The notes under the pieces were generated by a model. The model had not been told where the DNA came from. It made no database searches and was given only the letters and a program-made list of their open reading frames with translations. A stretch of 64,000 nt of DNA from Aspergillus flavus (Eukaryota > Ascomycota > Eurotiomycetes > Eurotiales > Aspergillaceae): assembly GCF_009017415.1 (NCBI RefSeq), contig NC_092407.1:2914001-2978000 (forward strand). Reading direction: 5' to 3'. Below are positions 22,459 through 33,245 of this stretch, one piece after another (positions within the stretch are counted from its first letter, which is position 1; every line of letters starts with the position of its first letter). A program made the translations under genes and the position numbers.

Positions 22459-24444
22459 ATGAGTTCTGCCGAAGTAGCTTCTTCGTTCTTTCGCCAACCA
22501 TTCCAGGCTGGCGTAAAGCACCCGTTATCCATGGCTGCGTTGATGCAATCGAATAACGAACCTGTTACCATTTCTAACTCGTTGCCCGGGCCCTCCGCCT
22601 CCATCATTTCAAGCTCGCCGGAGTCTGTCGCCTTCCTGAAGCATACGAAACCAGACTCGAGTCTTACCTCCATTGCTAGTGCCGGCTTAAACGTCTCACG
22701 ATCAAGAGACTCGTTGCCACCCATGACAACGACTACACAGCCAGTTGGTTCGGTGGATCGACTAGTAGAACATGAGAAGGATCCTGAGCAAAACAGCTCC
22801 CAGGTAGCAAGGGAAGCTCTCGGTGCAACCGAGAAGCAACAACTAAATACAATCAATGATTCCGTACATATGTCCGATCAGATGCAGGTCGATTCGCATT
22901 CGACTTCAGGCAATACGGCGGATGCCTTTGGAACGGCAGATAACAGCACGTCCCTTATGAATACCTCCACAGTTGCAAGTCCGGGCCCAATAGAAGATTC
23001 GGCTTCACAGGATGGGGATCGTCCACGTCAAAGGGATGAAATGGACTTGCAGGATGCAAGTAACAAGTCCTTCTCTTACCCTATGCCGACGGCAGGTCTC
23101 GGTGATCCCCGTCGTGGCCTGAGCTTACCAGGCTCTGGATTCAATAAAGCTGGCCAGCGATCACCATCGGCTAAAAAGCACCGTTGCCCATACTGTTCTA
23201 CCGAATTCACAAGGCATCATAATCTCAAAAGCCACCTTCTTACCCATAGTCAAGAGAAACCGTACGTGTGCCAGACTTGCCAATCACGCTTCCGAAGACT
23301 TCACGACTTGAAAAGACACACAAAACTCCACACCGGAGAGCGTCCACACATCTGCCCCAAATGCGGGCGTCGATTTGCTCGTGGAGACGCTCTCGCTCGA
23401 CATAATAAAGGGCAAGGTGGATGCGCCGGTCGTCGGGCGAGCATGGGAAGTTACGCTCCTGAAGATGAATACGGCGACGCTGGTGGTCATCCAGGTGCGG
23501 AGGATACGATGGATGGCCTCGTCTATGCAGAGCCCGAGCGTATGGATGAAGAGGACGAACGTCGCATGAGCATGCCGAGCATTAAAAAGCATGATATTCC
23601 CACAGAGTCGATCACACGATCCAATACCGCAAATAGTTATCAACCGCGGCAGCCGAGCACTTATCCCCCGATTGCCGCTGGCAGGCCATCTCCAGGGGGC
23701 CTTTTCCCGCCTCCTGCGAGTCATGGCGGCTCCAGCGCATCAGCGTCCCCCATCTCGCAGCCCGGTAACTTGACATTTCCACCTCCTGGCCAGCATTCCG
23801 GAGCCTCAATATTCCAACCATCAAATGTCACCGAAAGCCCAAAGCCACTTTCACCCAATGCACTACCTTCGCACCAGCTCGGCCATGGCCCTGAACTTCA
23901 TCGCGCTCACTCTCCAGGCATGTCGCAGTCATTCCAGCAACAATCGTATAACAGGTCGGGGTCTTCTCAGGCATCTGTTGCAAATCATACCGCCGGTAGC
24001 TTAGGCCTTCCCCCACCACAGCCTGGTGCTCCTCAGCTTCCTCCACCGCCTGGAATGAATACCTCAGATTCTCGCTTTACAATTCACCCTCAGGGCTCTG
24101 TGCAACCACCACCGGCCGCTACGAAACATACCCCATCCCACAGCCATTCTAGCAACCATAACGGGCCTCTGGCGTCCAAACCAGGTCCGGAGGTGACCGC
24201 AAATAATAATGGGCATCTTCCAGGACCACATGACTCCAATTATGCTGATCAGAATCGTGAGCGAGAGGATAAGTTATGGGCATATATCCGTTCTGTTCAT
24301 GAAGAACTAGCAGGATTGAAGACCGAAGTAGCTGCTTTAAGGGCACAGCTTGCATCAGCAAACGTAAATACACTGACATCATCGACACCAGGTGCCACAC
24401 AACCTCAGGTTGAGCCGAGCACTGTGGGTGCAAGCCAACGGTGA
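22459..24444 (+). CDS. C2H2 zinc-finger transcription regulator
   Basis: Predicted 661-aa intronless DNA-binding protein. Residues ~1-235 are serine/threonine-rich and disordered. Three tandem C2H2 fingers occupy about residues 243-325: finger 1 C-P-Y-C...H-L-L-T-H, finger 2 C-Q-T-C...H-T-K-L-H, finger 3 C-P-K-C...H-N-K-G-Q-G-G-C (C2HC type), joined by S-Q-E-K-P-Y and T-G-E-R-P-H linkers. The remainder is proline/glutamine/serine-rich, ending in a predicted coiled coil (R-E-R-E-D-K-L-W-A-Y-I-R...) near residues 595-635, suggesting dimerisation. The start at 22459 is the first ATG in the frame; a later in-frame ATG at 22531 is possible. The family is conserved in filamentous fungi, but I cannot name the orthologue. 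The ~5 kb of upstream non-coding sequence is what one expects of a highly regulated regulator. Confidence 0.9.
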   Translation: MSSAEVASSFFRQPFQAGVKHPLSMAALMQSNNEPVTISNSLPGPSASIISSSPESVAFLKHTKPDSSLTSIASAGLNVSRSRDSLPPMTTTTQPVGSVDRLVEHEKDPEQNSSQVAREALGATEKQQLNTINDSVHMSDQMQVDSHSTSGNTADAFGTADNSTSLMNTSTVASPGPIEDSASQDGDRPRQRDEMDLQDASNKSFSYPMPTAGLGDPRRGLSLPGSGFNKAGQRSPSAKKHRCPYCSTEFTRHHNLKSHLLTHSQEKPYVCQTCQSRFRRLHDLKRHTKLHTGERPHICPKCGRRFARGDALARHNKGQGGCAGRRASMGSYAPEDEYGDAGGHPGAEDTMDGLVYAEPERMDEEDERRMSMPSIKKHDIPTESITRSNTANSYQPRQPSTYPPIAAGRPSPGGLFPPPASHGGSSASASPISQPGNLTFPPPGQHSGASIFQPSNVTESPKPLSPNALPSHQLGHGPELHRAHSPGMSQSFQQQSYNRSGSSQASVANHTAGSLGLPPPQPGAPQLPPPPGMNTSDSRFTIHPQGSVQPPPAATKHTPSHSHSSNHNGPLASKPGPEVTANNNGHLPGPHDSNYADQNREREDKLWAYIRSVHEELAGLKTEVAALRAQLASANVNTLTSSTPGATQPQVEPSTVGASQR

Positions 24445-25179
24445 TTGTAAGCTGTGTTCCGCTCATACTTACGTCTGTTCAGCCTTCTACCTACTATCGT
24501 AGGCATCCGGTTGATGATGATGACTGTTGATTATCTTCTTGACATATAACTGGACTATCTCCCGAAGAATTTCAATACCCTTCACATGTCCCATTGCATG
24601 TGTCCCTATTTTGCCACGATTCCTTGTCGTCAGTGTTTCCACTTTTCTTTTGTTGACACCTTAATGCCCTGATGAGACAATTTCCAAATTCAACGAAAGA
24701 CCTGTTGCGAGGCTGGTCCGGTTTTCTTTTGTGATCCACCTAGTCTCTAATTTTCCTTCTTACCCGTGTTTTTACTACACTTTTCTTTCCCTTGGCGTCA
24801 CCTTTTCTACTTGATACGTTCACTCTTTCAGGATAGGGGTATGGAGGTATTCTTACGTACAGAGGTTGTTCTACCTTCGTCCTTGCCCTAGTCTTGATTT
24901 TCCCTTGCCAATAATCCTATGATAATTACTCACCCCCGCATTGTCCCCCATCTTGTACGGAATCAGCATATCATACTTCTCTTTTTGAATTCACAGATCT
25001 CAGGAGCAGGGAGTATGACGGTTGCAAAATGTGTTACTATAACTCAATTCTGGCAGCGTATGCACATGCCATGGTTTAATCTCTTCTCTATTGATAGTAG
25101 GGCTGTTCTCCCCCACAAACAAGAATTCAACTCCATATCCGTAGCAATCCTTTAGCATCTAGGTCTCCCATTGCACGCA
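24445..25179. other. Convergent intergenic, no gene
   Basis: Pyrimidine-rich 3' region of the C2H2 gene meeting the 3' end of the DUF3074 gene. No supported gene. Confidence 0.5.
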
Positions 25180-26239
25180 TTACGTAGCATTTGTCTGTTT
25201 CTGAGCTCTCTGGTTACGCTGAGATCTCCTTTGGGCCATCCAGCCGATGAACAGCCCCACGTCGGCCACTATAGCTTTGGGAACTCCGCCCAACATCCAG
25301 CTCCGCTGTATCCACTGGGGGATTGCCCCGCCGGCGTTCGATGTAGTGGCCATAGTCCATTCCACCCGGTCAGACATAACCACGACATGTTCCACACTGG
25401 CATATGATGCAAATACAGTATTTCGGGGTGCCAAGGCAGTAATTCTTTCGCGCAGCAGGTTCGGAACCAAATACCCCGGTTCACTCGTGAGAGGAATTTG
25501 AACAGTCATGAACCCTGTGCCTCGAGTTAAGGGGAGACAAGCGCAGATAACCAAAACGATGAAAGACCGGGGAGAGATTAAAGCCTTAGGGTGAAAGGTG
25601 TGGGTGATGAGGTTGACTGACGGTATATCAGTATTAGCAGGAGCAGGTAACTAGCCACGAGGTACTAGTATCCAAGTAGCGACCAGCAGAAATCGGATCT
25701 ATTCTCTACAACACGGGGGAATGCCACGTATAGATGAAACGAGGTTAAGGGTAGGCCAAAACACAACCCAGGTAGCGCGCTGCACACTCACCAGACATGT
25801 CAACCTCCTGCCAGCCGCCTTCGATTTCCCTCTCTCGCGGCCAATCCAACAATCGCTCTACCCCTGTCACACTGGGGGTGTACTCCATTTCATTCTTCGT
25901 ATGGTTTTCTTTTAAACCGGACTGGAACTCCTCCCAAGACGCTGACCCGTCCACCGGCGCATTTTGGTGGACACTCTTGCGACAGACCCAGAACTCCTCT
26001 TTATGGGCATTCCGGATGGTACGGGAAGAGACATAGACTGGGGCGGTGGCTGGCGGTGAGTGACGAGGCCTTCGCTGTTTATGGAATGTAGTCGAGACTG
26101 AGGCTAGGAAAGAGTCGGCGTCTGCCAAAATGAAGCCTTGAAATCCGTGGGGTGGGTAACGAGATTGGACATTGTCAAGGGATGGATGGAAAGGGAGAAT
26201 AGTAAAAGGGTTTGGAGCGAGGCGGAGATAGGAAGACAT
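25180..26239 (-). CDS. DUF3074 (START-like) domain protein
   Basis: Predicted 294-aa soluble protein. Exons (minus) 25792-26239 and 25180-25616, with a 175-nt intron that restores frame exactly. The motif E-F-W-V-C-R-K-S-V-H near residue 83 and the block around V-E-W-T-M-A-T-T-S-N-A-G-G-A-I-P in the second exon are characteristic of the fungal DUF3074 family, which is predicted to adopt a START/lipid-binding fold. A C-terminal basic tail rich in R and Q follows an amphipathic segment. The start ATG at 26239 is the first ATG in the frame. Ligand and role are unknown. It lies 376 bp downstream of the STK19-like gene on the same strand. Confidence 0.85.
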
Positions 26240-26615
26240 TACATCGGGACGGTGAATAAGACTCAACGGAGATAGATTAAAGTGGGCAGAGAAGTAGAGA
26301 CAGCGTAGTCGGGGCGGAGATTCATTGATGAGCAGTCCGGAGGTTCATATCTTTCTCCTTTAGCTTTTCAGGGGAACAACTACCCCAGTCTTCAATCTCC
26401 ATGATATTCCTTGTACTATAACCAAATCATACATGCTAATGTTACACTGGTTCAATATGGTAATTACCCGTATCCCTTGTTGCTCCTCGTCATGCTGGAA
26501 ATATATAGCTGTGCATATAGTTGGAGCATGCGCTTCTCCGTATGGAGGTCTAGCTAGGCCTTACGGCGCACCTGGGCTAACGCGGGGTATATCTCACTCT
26601 ATACTAGACGGTCAA
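26240..26615. promoter_or_regulatory. Spacer/promoter of the DUF3074 gene
   Basis: Non-coding spacer between two minus-strand genes; presumably holds the STK19-like 3' UTR and the DUF3074 gene promoter. No distinct motif recognised. Confidence 0.4.
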
Positions 26616-27825
26616 TCATAGACAACGTACCCCCGGTCCAACACTACCGGTGTCAAAGATCTCGATCAGACCAGCTCCAAGGGCCTCTTCTAGAACCCAG
26701 CGAAAGTTCATTCCGCATAATTCTTTCCATTTCTTCGTTCTACCTGGCAAAATGCCCGCGTGCTCGCGTCTTATTCTCTTCGCCGCGCTGAATCCTTTAT
26801 CTGTTTCGACTGCTCCATCCCAGCGATCCCGGAGAAGATGGAGGGGCACCTCGCTAGAGTTTGATTTTCTAACAAGTGTGAGGAGATGCGCTCTACCAGC
26901 GCTTAGAAGTCTAATGTAAGGCCCTGTGTTTGGAAGGGATAGGAAAAAAGCTGTTGTATGAGATCGAGAGCGGTTACCGCCTTCTTTGTCATGTACTGCA
27001 ACGGGACCACCCCTACTGGCCGAGTTTCCGGATGAAGGTGTGGGTGGGAAGGTCGGAAGCGATATTATGCCGGGAGATCCATTGGCCGAAGACGACGAGA
27101 CCAGAAAGCCAGCACGGACGAGCGCCATACACTCTGGGGCAGTAAAAAGTGTATCAGGGACAGCGAACATAATACCGGGTCGACTGAGCACGTCCAAAAA
27201 CTTGTCTGAGAATAGAAAATTAGCCATAGGAAGCCTAAATCTTACAGAGGCAAGCAGCACCTTTCAAATGGGAACCTATAGAACTGTCTCGCACAAGCCT
27301 TTCCCAGTCCTCAGAGAGAACTAAGCAATCCCCTAACCCAGCAGCGTCATTTCCTCTGCCCGGAACAATTAATCGGCGGATTCGACCAGAATTTACAAAG
27401 TCCATTATATCTCTCTCCACCTTCGTTGGTGCATCCAGTAACGTATGGACGTGGGCTACCGAGGCGAGGGGTGGCAGTGACCGACGATGATTCAATAACT
27501 CGGCGACACGGGTGCTGTTCATGCCTGTTCGAGCGGGAAGGTCCTCAAAAACATTATCCTTGATGTGACATATTGCCTGAATAACATCCTCGACCGGAGT
27601 AGTCTCTGGGATGTATCGTGACATTCCAATATCCGGAAGTGGCCCTTGGCCATACTCTTCCTCAAATCCGCCACTGGGGTCATTGGGTTTGACATCGGTA
27701 AATGATTGTGCGGTAGCTTTACGACGAGCATGACTAGCAAATGGAGAGGAGCGGAACGCTGTATTGGATGGTTTCTTACTTTTCTTGACCCCAGAAACAG
27801 GAGCAGAGGTGATGCGCAAGGGCAT
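26616..27825 (-). CDS. STK19-family protein
   Basis: Predicted 389-aa protein of the STK19 (PF10494) family. Exons (minus) 27246-27825 and 26616-27205, joined across a 40-nt intron with a perfect GTAAG donor, an internal CTAAT and a CAG acceptor; without it the frame breaks. Residues ~1-65 are basic and disordered. The domain begins near D-V-I-Q-A-I and includes the family motif F-V-N-S-G-R-I-R-R-L-I-V-P-G around residue 145. Human STK19, despite its name, is a winged-helix DNA-binding protein acting in transcription-coupled repair; a nuclear DNA-linked role is therefore likely but inferred. It starts 599 bp from the divergently transcribed trehalose synthase subunit. Confidence 0.87.
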
Positions 27826-28424
27826 GGTCGAGAACGGGAGAGGAACTCCAACCTTCTATCAGCGGCCGCTAATGAAACATACAGTACATTTTTACTTATC
27901 TGATAAGAAGCTATGACCACACGTGATCTGCCCCTCACCTTGCTAGATCCCGCCAATAAGAACGATCAACCCATGGCTCTACAGAAAGTCTGCTAACATA
28001 CCTATCGCTGTGTTGGTGGTATGATGTATGATGTTGTAGACTATGCTAAGCAAAATCCTGGTCAAGTATAAAAAACCTGGGCTGCTTCTGTGTTTGATGG
28101 GGTTCCAGCCGACCGACAATTCTCTCGGTGGGACTGTAGCAACAAGTTGTCGAGCAAGGTCTCTCTTCACATGACGTAGTGATGAGAGAGGATTTGTGCC
28201 TCAGTCCAACCATCGTCATCTTTAAAATCCTCCCCACGCTCCCGCATTCAACATAACCAGGCTGTTCTTCGCCTGGCCTTGGTCGCGCCATCTTTTCGGC
28301 CTAAGAAACAAACTTCTTGTCACTGTAATCTAGATTTTCGATCGACATTCCAATTGCCCGTGTCTTTCTCCTCTCTTTTCCCGGCCTTTGCTTTGTGTTG
28401 CTGGGCGCATTTGGAGCTGCCACA
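27826..28424. promoter_or_regulatory. Divergent promoter STK19-like / Tsl1-like
   Basis: Shared 599-bp spacer. It contains an E-box CACGTG at 27920-27925 and a stress-response-element-type CCCCT at 27931-27935. The last ~70 bases before the Tsl1-like ATG are CT-rich. STRE sites fit trehalose-gene regulation in yeast, but here they lie nearer to the STK19-like gene. Confidence 0.45.
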
Positions 28425-31411
28425 ATGACGATCTATATCGCTTCGCTGTATGTCGATTACCTATGTTTCTCCTTTATTTTCTTGCGACCTGCTGTTGATA
28501 CACTTAACTGGCGATAATTCAGGTTTCTGCCATACACTGTTAACTTCCACCTCAATGAGTCGAAAGATCGCCCACTCCACACGGGCTCTGAGCCGTCGGA
28601 GACTGGCGCAGAGGCCTCAGCTTCAACAGCCAGTGCAGCGGTCAGCTTATTTGAAAGACAGAACCGCGATCAAAAAGTCGGTCTCACACCCGGCGCTACC
28701 ACCGAACATGAGCGGATCTTCTCGTCAGATCTCGCAAAGGCGGAACAAGAGCATTCTGGATACCCGTTCCCGGATACAACTCAAGATGGAAGTCTTCTGA
28801 CGGAAAGTGAAGCACACTCTCCTGCGTGGGGTTCAACGTTATCCTTGAACCAGCCGCGGCCGCGGGCAACTATTCCGCCGTCCCCATCCATCCTTAAGCA
28901 CCAGGAGCCTTTTGCGCCCATGACGGAGCCTTCCCCCAAGAAATCTGATAAGGAACAGAAACCACTCTACACTCAACGCCCTAGTGGGGTCCACCACAGC
29001 AGGGAACCCAGCCGTAAGGGATCCTTTTCCAGCGCTGAATGGACAATCGAAACGGCAGAGCAGGGCAATGGGGGGCTTCGCAACGCTGTTCGGTCCGCGA
29101 CAGATGCAGGACAATTAGAAGACAAGGTCTGGGTTGGTACACTGGGAATGCCGACAGATGCCTTGTCTAAGTACACCAAGTCTGCAATTGCTGAAAAGCT
29201 TGAGGATGAGTACGACTCGTTGACTGTATATGTTAGCGACGGTGATTTTGATGGCCACTACACTCACTTCTGCAAAACCATACTCTGGCCTGTGTTCCAC
29301 TATCAGATTCCCGACAACCCGAAAAGCAAGGCATATGAGGACCACTCCTGGGTCTACTATGTTAAGACCAACCAAGCATTCGCAGAGCGAATCGCTCGAA
29401 ACTGGAAGCGCGGAGATTCAATATGGATTCAGGACTATCACCTGTTGCTAGTCCCGGCCATGCTTCGTAAACTGCTACCGGACGCCCAAATTGGCTTTTT
29501 CCTACATATTGCTTTCCCATCTTCGGAAGTATTCCGTTGCTTAGCCCCTCGTAAAGAACTCCTCGAGGGTATACTAGGTGCAAATCTTGTTGGCTTTCAG
29601 ACAGAGGAGTACTGCCGACACTTTCTTCAGACGTGTAGCCGTATTCTCTGCGTTGAGGCCACGAATGAGGGGGTCCAGCTCGAAGATCGGTTTGTCAACG
29701 TGAACAAGTTCCCAATCGGCATCGACCCTACTTCATGGGACAAGCGACGTAAGGCCACTGATGTTGAACAATGGGTCAAAACCATCTCCGAAAGATACGA
29801 GGGGAAACGATTGATTGTTTCACGCGACAAGATTGATGGAGTTAGGGGAATACGGCAAAAACTCCTTAGCTATGAGCTATTTCTTAATACGTACCCTGAA
29901 TGGAGGGACCAGGTATGTGGCCTATTATAAGATCATCATATGCTCATAACTGCGGAGACGTACTGATCATCCATATTTAGGTGGTATTAATCCAAGTTGC
30001 AACCAGTACAACAGAACAACCCGAGCTTGAAGCTACAATTTCTGATATAGCTATGCGAATCAACTCTACATTCTCAACCCTAGCTCATCAACCACTGGTT
30101 TTCCTCAAGCAGGATCTCGCTTTCCCGCAGTACCTCGCCCTAATCTCGGTTGCAGATGCTTTGATGATTACCAGTTTACGTGAGGGAATGAATCTTACGA
30201 GCCACGAGTTCGTTTACTGCCAAGATGGAAAATATGGCAACAAGAAGTATGGTTCTCTGATCCTGAGTGAATTCACGGGAAGTGCATCGGTATTCGGAAA
30301 TCATGCTCTTTTAGTCAACCCTTGGAATTATCGGCAATGTGCGGAGGCGATTCACACAGCTCTGTCGAGGAGCGAGGAGGAACGCAAGCAAGTGTGGACT
30401 CAGTTACACAGTGCAGTCCTTCAAAACTCCACTGCCAACTGGGTCAAGTCCTTCAGCGAGACCCTGAATCGTGTCTGGAATGAGCAGTCGTCGCGTGAGA
30501 TTATGGCTGTTCCACGGCTGTCCGTCGGCAAACTCGAAGAGGCTTATCGAAGGTCCAGTCGCCGGCTTATCATTGTTGATTACGAGGGTACCCTGGCCTC
30601 TTGGGGTTCCCCAAAAAGCATCATTGTCACTACGCCGCAGCGAGCGATTACGACGCTGACGGAGCTAACTGAGGATCCTAGGAATATCGTATTTGTCATG
30701 AGCTCTAGAATGCCAGAGGAGATGGAGCGATTGTTCCGGATGGTGGCGGGCTTAGGCCTCATTGCGGAGAACGGATGCTTCGTGCGAGAGCCGAAGACGG
30801 ACGAGTGGTTCAAGCTGACAAATAAGGCACAGACCGACGCTTGGAAGGAGGCCGTCCGCCAAATTCTCGGTTATTATCAAGAGCGGGCAGAAGGCAGTTG
30901 GATCGAACAACGTCACTGCTCTCTCATGCTCCACTATGGATCGGCTGAAGACCAAGCGGCTGCCTCTCGACTAGCTTCCGAGTGCGCAGACCATATCAAT
31001 GACTCCTGTGCCAACCAAGGAGTCCATGCCGTGATGATGAATGGGGCACTCGTGGTAGAGCCAGCTGACACGAATAAGGCGTCAGCCGCGGCTATGGTGT
31101 GGCGGCATTGCCTCGAACGAAGCAAGAGCGATCATAGCGGACGACCGGATTTCCTGATGGCCATTGGGGATGGTCGAGATGATGAGCCAGTTTTCCGGTG
31201 GGCGAACAAACTTGAGAACGCCAAGGGAGTCGACTATGCCATGACGGTGACATTAGGATCCCGCAGCACGGAAGCTAAAGCAACCCTAACTCAGGGGGTG
31301 ACAGGTCTGTAGACATGCCAATTATTGATGGAGATTGTTGTGCTAACTGCATCAATTTTAGGCGTCCTTTCTTGCCTGGAGAGACTGGCTGCATCCTCGC
31401 TCGAGCAGTGA
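28425..31411 (+). CDS. tslA: Trehalose synthase complex regulatory subunit (Tsl1/Tps3-like)
   Basis: Predicted 928-aa cytosolic subunit of the trehalose-6-phosphate synthase/phosphatase complex. Exons 28425-28447, 28523-29912, 29981-31304, 31362-31411; introns 75, 68 and 57 nt with consistent phases. The N-terminus (I-A-S-L-F-L-P-Y) matches Tsl1/Tps3 proteins. A disordered serine-rich segment precedes a GT20 synthase-like domain (about 200-630) and a HAD phosphatase-like domain (about 660-920). Catalytic positions are altered: the active-site R-L-D-Y-x-K-G becomes K-I-D-G-V-R-G (K444, R449), the R-D-G-M-N motif is R-E-G-M-N (E539), and the phosphatase D-x-D-G-T is D671-Y-E673-G-T. This argues for a regulatory pseudoenzyme rather than Tps1 or Tps2. 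The symbol follows the Aspergillus TslA name by family, not by proven orthology. Confidence 0.9.
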
Positions 31412-31994
31412 TTGGCTATTTGGGTGGCCTTAGGGGTTCGTCAGCACAACTCTACATTTGACGGTATCGAGCAGTTGATTGCGTGCATATGTGGAGATCG
31501 AGGCGTTAACCGAAATCAAAGGCAAGAGCAAAAGAAAACGGAAAAATGTGGCGTATTGGAGTGTTGTAATGAAACTCAAATGGGGCATTTACATTGTTAG
31601 TAGAGATACGCTAGAGCATTTGAAAACTGATATGTACTGTGCTTCGTTCGTAGAGCAAAGTTCGCAGACTCTAGATATGTAACTTGCTTCATGTTGACGT
31701 CGCTCGATAACCGTACATAACGTTAGTCAGCCTGTAGGTTCACGTACTGTACAGTACATACATATAATACACAGTACATACATGCACATCGTTTCGGTTG
31801 GACGTAAGGACATACCGAGGCTTTTGCGGAGAAGCAAATGCTTTAATTAAGCTCCGATGTTCCATGGGCCAGTACACCATGTCCACATGGTCATATTCTC
31901 ATTTATACTACCTCAGTGATACAACAATCTCCTTTAGTCTTCAATTCTCGCTGCACGATCAGACTTTCGAACCGTTCGAGACACAACCCTAACC
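31412..31994. other. Intergenic with GTACATAC repeats
   Basis: Spacer between two plus-strand genes. It holds two copies of the 13-mer ACAGTACATACAT (31751-31763 and 31771-31783), next to a CGTACTGTACAGTAC palindromic stretch. No gene supported. Confidence 0.5.
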
Positions 31995-33091
31995 ATGACT
32001 GCTCTTCCAGCGAACAGCCCTGCATTCGAGGAGGCTATTAAAGTGACGCCGCTTGAGTCCCATCGGTATTCAGCGTTCCTACGCGATGAATGGTGCATTG
32101 GAACAGGTATGCTTTATCCCGATATCCCTCTTTGCACTAGCTTGTTCTTTCTGGGTTGCGCCATGGGAAAAAGGAAAGCAACTGAGTAACTGCAGTCCCA
32201 CACGGCGGATATACTACCGCTGTCATTTACCGACTTGCTCTTACTCATTTCGCACATACACATCCGACGCTATATGATGCACCGGCAACCCCGATTTCTC
32301 TTCAGCTTTCGTTTCTGCGTCGCACGGCTGCTGGCCCAGCCATACTGACAGTGCAAGATATGAAATTGGGGGCACGCACCAGTACGATCCATATCAACCT
32401 ATGCCAGCCGAGTGAGAAGAAAGCAAAGAAAGGCGAGCTAGAAATCAAGGTCGCCGGCTATATCACTGTGAGTCCGTCTACCGCCGAAGTAGGCATCAGC
32501 TCCAATACTGGCTGGGACCTACAGCCAGCTGCGCAGCCTGGAACAGGGCCGAATGGCAGCGTGAACCTGGCGGCGCTGGGCCAAACTGGCCGCGATGGTA
32601 AATGGGTGCTTCTTCAGCCACCATATCCCAAGTTCCGCCGCGCAACCTTGCAGCTCGAGCTGTATGGGCCCGACCCCGCTTTGGGGAAGCCTAAAGTGAT
32701 CGATCAGTGGTCGCGATTCCGGCCGGGCGGAGATCGCGAGGCGCGGTGGACCAACGAGGCCGTGGCATTTCTAGTGGATATGTTCCCGATGGCGCTTGGT
32801 GGGCTTGATCAAATGGCGTCAGCGTCCACACCATCACAAGAGTTAGCGGAGAAGACTGCCCGGTTTTGGTACCCTACCGTTACTTTGAACATCGACTTCA
32901 AGAAGCGATTGCCTGCGCAGGGTGCGGAATGGCTATACAGTCGAATTCATACTAAAGTGGTGCGCGATGGCCGAACAGATCTGAATGTAGTGATACTGGA
33001 CGAGCAGGGTGATGTAGTGGCGTTGAGCACACAGGTGGGTTTGGTGTTGAGCGCCAGCCGGAACCTAGGACAACGGCAGACAAAGATATAA
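31995..33091 (+). CDS. Acyl-CoA thioesterase-like (double hot-dog) protein
   Basis: Predicted 335-aa thioesterase-like protein. Exons 31995-32106 and 32196-33091, with an 89-nt intron; phase 1 to phase 1 joins give the motif V-P-H-G-G-Y-T-T-A, typical of the first hot-dog unit of TesB/4HBT_3-type proteins. The second unit, around W-Y-P-T-V-T-L-N-I-D-F and the C-terminal L-S-T-Q-V-G-L-V-L block, completes the double fold. No signal peptide or peroxisomal tripeptide (ends T-K-I). Probable substrate acyl-CoA or a related thioester; unproven. The next gene, tail-to-tail at 154 bp, is another hot-dog thioesterase. Confidence 0.85.
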
Positions 33092-33245
33092 TTGGTCTAT
33101 GTTCTTTTTTCCCATGGCAAGACATGTGTATGTACATAGATAACTCTAGAGTAGTAGATCTGGATCTATATATACAGCGATTATGGCCTCTGATATATCC
33201 ACGGACGACGATATATATGCATAGCGATCGAGATTTTCAAGCTGT
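33092..33245. other. Tail-to-tail spacer of thioesterase pair
   Basis: Only 154 bp separate the stop codons, so the two 3' UTRs very likely overlap as antisense transcripts. Contains TGTATGTACATAG near 33126. Confidence 0.5.

Noticed and set aside
31751..31783. Direct repeats with spacer, CRISPR-like at a glance
   Set aside because: Only two short copies of a simple CATA-type sequence in a fungal nuclear context.
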